The translations under genes and the position numbers were made by a program. Positions 7,149 through 8,886 of a stretch of 8,886 nt of DNA are shown one piece after another. Where the stretch lies: assembly GCA_021160865.1 (NCBI GenBank), contig JAGHBS010000280.1, positions 1-8,886 on the forward strand, given 5' to 3'. A model generated the notes under the pieces. It saw only the letters and a list, made by a program, of their open reading frames with translations. It made no database searches and was not told the DNA's origin. Each line of letters begins with the position of its first letter. Position 1 is the stretch's first letter. This DNA comes from Planctomycetota bacterium (lineage in GTDB: Bacteria; Planctomycetota; Phycisphaerae; SM23-33).

Positions 7149-7444
7149 GTCCGACCTTTCTTGAAGTTGCTATGTATGTATTGATTTTTAGTTCGCTGTT
7201 ATGTCTTGATCGAATAGGTCGCGGGCCGACCGCGCCTGATAGGGCTATTGCTATCGACACGCTCGGAACGATTATGATTGGCTTTTGTTGTATCATGGCG
7301 CTTTGGCCTACGCCGACCGATTCGCCATCAGCCAGTCCATTTATGGATTATTACATGACTGTTGCAATTGCGTGGGCGATTATCAGCTTCATCGGTAGTC
7401 TTGCGTTAGCTAAGTATCTTGAAGGCAGGTGTTACGATGCTTGA
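7145..7444 (+). CDS. mrpF: Mrp antiporter subunit F-like small membrane protein (MnhF/MrpF, MbhB-like)
   Basis: This is a short three-helix membrane protein. The family signature GPTAPDRAIAIDTLGT (27-42), with Asp32 and Asp38, sits after the first helix and is nearly ideal for MrpF. Helices are predicted at about 5-22, 38-54 and 70-90. MrpF stays close to MrpE and MrpG at the Na+-conducting end of Mrp complexes. Length of 99 residues is usual. ATG 7145 overlaps the mrpE stop as ATGA; the final eight bases overlap mrpG. Confidence 0.94.
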   Translation: MSPTFLEVAMYVLIFSSLLCLDRIGRGPTAPDRAIAIDTLGTIMIGFCCIMALWPTPTDSPSASPFMDYYMTVAIAWAIISFIGSLALAKYLEGRCYDA

Positions 7445-7853
7445 GACGATAGCATTGTGGTTATTCGGTATAGGTTTGGCCTTTGACGTATTGGGCTGTA
7501 TCGGTCTGGTACGTTTGCCTGATGTTTACAATCGTGCTCAGGCATCAACGAAGTGTGTTACATTGGGCACGACGATGATTCTTGTTGCGACGGGGTTATT
7601 TGGGGTAGGGGGGAATTGGCCATTGTTTATCAAGTCGATATTGTGTGCTGTGTTTTTGTTAATGACAGCACCGGTTGGTGCCCATGCCATTTGTCGCAGT
7701 GCGTACGTATCGGGAGTCAAGTTAGCCGATGTGAGTGTCGAAGATGCCTTCACTCAGCGTGCTCGTACCATCCGAGCCGAACACAGGCAACGTGCCGATG
7801 AGATTGAAAAGAATTTGAGAGAGGTTGAGAAGAGTGAAGAAGCCGAAGCTTAG
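7437..7853 (+). CDS. mrpG: Mrp antiporter subunit G-like small membrane protein with charged C-terminal tail (MnhG/MrpG, MbhC-like)
   Basis: This is a three-helix membrane protein of the MnhG family. Its signatures are GLVRLPDVYNRAQASTK (23-39) with the following TLG, and TAPVGAHAICRSAY (77-90). Helices lie at about 5-25, 41-58 and 63-80. In many relatives the first motif reads R-x-HA-x-TK; here Gln35 stands where the His is common. Residues about 101-138 form a highly charged, Glu/Arg-rich tail (QRARTIRAEHRQRADEIEK) likely to be a cytoplasmic helix or coiled coil, which could contact the HycF-like subunit encoded next. ATG 7437 is chosen over the in-frame TTG at 7419 because AGGT at 7427-7430 is six bases upstream of it and the motif spacing fits. 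It overlaps mrpF by eight bases and the next gene by about 20. Confidence 0.92.
   Translation: MLETIALWLFGIGLAFDVLGCIGLVRLPDVYNRAQASTKCVTLGTTMILVATGLFGVGGNWPLFIKSILCAVFLLMTAPVGAHAICRSAYVSGVKLADVSVEDAFTQRARTIRAEHRQRADEIEKNLREVEKSEEAEA
7817..7824 (+). promoter_or_regulatory. Ribosome binding site fixing the GTG start of the HycF-like gene
   Basis: GAGAGAGG ends nine bases before GTG 7834. The TTG at 7825 directly abuts this site and so is a poor start; the GTG is preferred. The site lies within the coding end of mrpG. Confidence 0.55.
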
Positions 7854-8463
7854 AGAACTCAAAGAGGCTATTCGTGCGATATTTCGTGGTCCTTATACCA
7901 CGAAGTTTCCCTTTGAACCGCACGAACCGCCGGAGGGTTTTCGGGGTAGGCCGGAGTTTCAGCAAACCGGCCCCACCGGCGTAGGATGCGTGGGCTGTAA
8001 GGCCTGCGCCGAGGTCTGTCCTGCAATTGCGATCGAGGTAGTTGACGACGTTGATGCTAATCCTCCCGTTCGCCGACTTACAATTCACCACGATAAATGT
8101 ATCTTTTGTGGGCAATGTGAATTGAACTGCACCACCGGTGAAGGCGTCAAACTAACCAAGCAATACGATATGGTTACCTTCGACCGATCGACAGCGTGTG
8201 ATTCGATTGAGCATGAACTGGTACTTTGCCAATCCTGTGGTGCTGTGATTGGTACGCGAAAGCACCTTACCTGGCTTGCAGAGAAACTCGGAGCCAAGGC
8301 TTACGCTAATCCGACTCTAATCCTTACTGCTGATGGTTCAGCGAGACTGGCAGAGCCATTTGCTACGGGCGTGGAAGAACCCTTGGCGAGGAATGAACTG
8401 ATGCGGGTACTTTGTCCTGCTTGCAGGAGAACGGTCGTCATACGTGAAATCTGGGGTAGATAA
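7834..8463 (+). CDS. HycF/NuoI-like 2x[4Fe-4S] ferredoxin-type subunit with C-terminal CxxC pair
   Basis: This is the polyferredoxin subunit that takes electrons from an external donor and passes them towards the small subunit and NiFe site. Two cluster motifs are visible: C52-VGC-KAC-AEVCP (Cys52, 55, 58, 62) and C89-IFC-GQC-ELNC (Cys89, 92, 95, 99); the second ends in Cys-Thr rather than the usual Cys-Pro. Before them is an amphipathic N-terminus and FRGRPEF, as in HycF and MbhN. The C-terminal half carries LCQSC (Cys132, 135) and LCPAC (Cys194, 197), a pair of CxxC motifs also found at the end of E. coli HycF and HyfH and absent from NuoI; these could bind zinc or iron. The product is 209 residues from GTG 7834. 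It overlaps mrpG by 20 bases, giving translational coupling. It marks the enzyme as hydrogenase-type rather than complex I. Confidence 0.93.
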   Translation: MKKPKLRELKEAIRAIFRGPYTTKFPFEPHEPPEGFRGRPEFQQTGPTGVGCVGCKACAEVCPAIAIEVVDDVDANPPVRRLTIHHDKCIFCGQCELNCTTGEGVKLTKQYDMVTFDRSTACDSIEHELVLCQSCGAVIGTRKHLTWLAEKLGAKAYANPTLILTADGSARLAEPFATGVEEPLARNELMRVLCPACRRTVVIREIWGR

Positions 8464-8501
8464 AATTGAAATCTAAGAAGGAAATACGTCAGTGCAGCAT
8501 C

Positions 8502-8505
8502 AGGA
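8502..8505 (+). promoter_or_regulatory. Ribosome binding site supporting the ATG 8511 start of the protease gene
   Basis: AGGA lies five bases before ATG 8511. The frame is also open upstream to a TTG at 8466, just after the previous stop, but that codon lacks a clear ribosome binding site. Confidence 0.45.
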
Positions 8506-8510
8506 TTAAC

Positions 8511-8886
8511 ATGGAGGAAAAGGTCAAGCAGATGACCGGTACCCATGAACATGATCACAAAGTCGGGATTGATACGATTGATCATCTTGTAGAACATCTG
8601 CTCGAGGTCCTCACGGCTAATAGCGTGATTGTCTGCGTAGGCAACGAGATATGCGGCGACGATGCTGCCGGTCCTGCGGTAGCCAAGCAAATTGACGGAA
8701 AGGTTTGCTGGAAGGTTTTTGATGTGCAGACTGTTCCGGAAAGTTTTTTGATGAAGATTGTCGAACTAGCCCCCGATACCGTTTTGATTGTTGATGCGCT
8801 AAACTTCGATGCCCCTGCTGGCACGGTCGAGATATTTGCCTCGGAGAAGATGACAGGTCAGGGACCAAGCACGCATGGGCCTGCAC
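8511..8886 (+). CDS. hycI: HycI-type hydrogenase maturation protease (M52 family), 3' end cut by window edge
   Basis: This is the nickel-dependent endopeptidase that removes the C-terminal tail of the large subunit after the NiFe site is assembled, in the cytoplasm. 125 codons are visible. VIVCVGNEICGDDAAGP (39-55) matches the start of E. coli HycI, LIVDALNF (92-99) matches its central strand, and STHGP (120-124) matches its TTHNMP region. The three metal-binding positions of HycI/HybD (acid, Asp, His) correspond to Asp51, Asp95 and His122, all present. About 38 residues precede the first strand, versus a few in HycI, and include a His-rich HEHDH (12-16) plus His25 and His29; this may bind metal. 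The start is ATG 8511 (AGGA five bases upstream); TTG 8466 in the same frame would add 15 residues. It lies 47 bases after the HycF-like gene and is the only gene in the window set off by a gap at its 5' side besides the NuoL-like one. Partner: the large subunit at 520-1704. Confidence 0.92.
   Translation, partial: MEEKVKQMTGTHEHDHKVGIDTIDHLVEHLLEVLTANSVIVCVGNEICGDDAAGPAVAKQIDGKVCWKVFDVQTVPESFLMKIVELAPDTVLIVDALNFDAPAGTVEIFASEKMTGQGPSTHGPA

Noticed and set aside
1738..7853. Stand-alone Mrp Na+/H+ antiporter operon next to an unrelated hydrogenase
   Set aside because: The Mrp genes lie inside the hydrogenase genes with coupled overlaps on both sides, and the HycF-like gene begins within mrpG; the MrpA-like gene is split and has a hydrogenase-type end.
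520..8463. Respiratory complex I (nuo) operon
   Set aside because: The NuoD-like protein keeps all four NiFe cysteines and a cleavable tail, Mrp B-G subunits are present, the NuoI-like protein has a HycF-type C-terminus, and a hydrogenase protease gene follows. No NuoE, F or G-like gene is seen.

Overview
The window is one stretch of a single operon, all on the + strand. It encodes an energy-converting, membrane-bound group 4 [NiFe] hydrogenase joined to a full set of Mrp-type (multisubunit Na+/H+ antiporter) subunits. Every gene runs into the next: 4-base ATGA overlaps, a 1-base TGATG overlap, 1-base gaps and two longer overlaps, with only two gaps of more than 30 bases. No promoter or terminator is visible inside, so transcription should begin upstream of the window and continue past its right edge.

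Layout. Positions 1-523 hold a NuoC-like (30 kDa) subunit whose true start may lie left of the window. Positions 520-1704 hold the NuoD-like catalytic large subunit; both CxxC motifs for the NiFe site are present, followed by a 34-residue C-terminal tail of the kind removed by a maturation protease. Positions 1738-3693 hold a NuoL/MrpA-like antiporter-type subunit. Then come a small protein with the two C-terminal MrpA domains (3693-4271), MrpB (4268-4717), MrpC (4719-5075), MrpD (5077-6639), MrpE (6636-7148), MrpF (7145-7444) and MrpG (7437-7853). Next is a HycF/NuoI-like 2x[4Fe-4S] protein (7834-8463). A HycI-type maturation protease runs from 8511 off the right edge. The NuoB-like small subunit and the NuoH-like membrane subunit that such an enzyme needs are not in the window and are expected upstream.

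How it works (inference from the families). Electrons from reduced ferredoxin, or a similar low-potential donor, enter through the HycF-like protein, pass through the missing small subunit and reach the NiFe centre, where protons are reduced to H2. Conformational and charge changes pass through the membrane arm and drive H+ and Na+ movement by the NuoL-like, MrpD-like and other Mrp subunits. The reverse reaction, H2 oxidation driven by an ion gradient to make reduced ferredoxin, is equally possible. The protease would cut the large-subunit tail after nickel insertion.

Organism. Balanced base composition, clear Shine-Dalgarno sequences and a hydrogenase of this type suggest an anaerobic, fermentative or H2-metabolising prokaryote. 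The presence of MrpA-MrpG together with a HycF-like subunit and HycI fits an uncultured or little-studied bacterium, but the sequence alone does not separate bacteria from archaea with certainty. No mobile elements, RNA genes, CRISPR arrays or significant DNA repeats were seen, and there is no gene-free stretch longer than about 50 bases.
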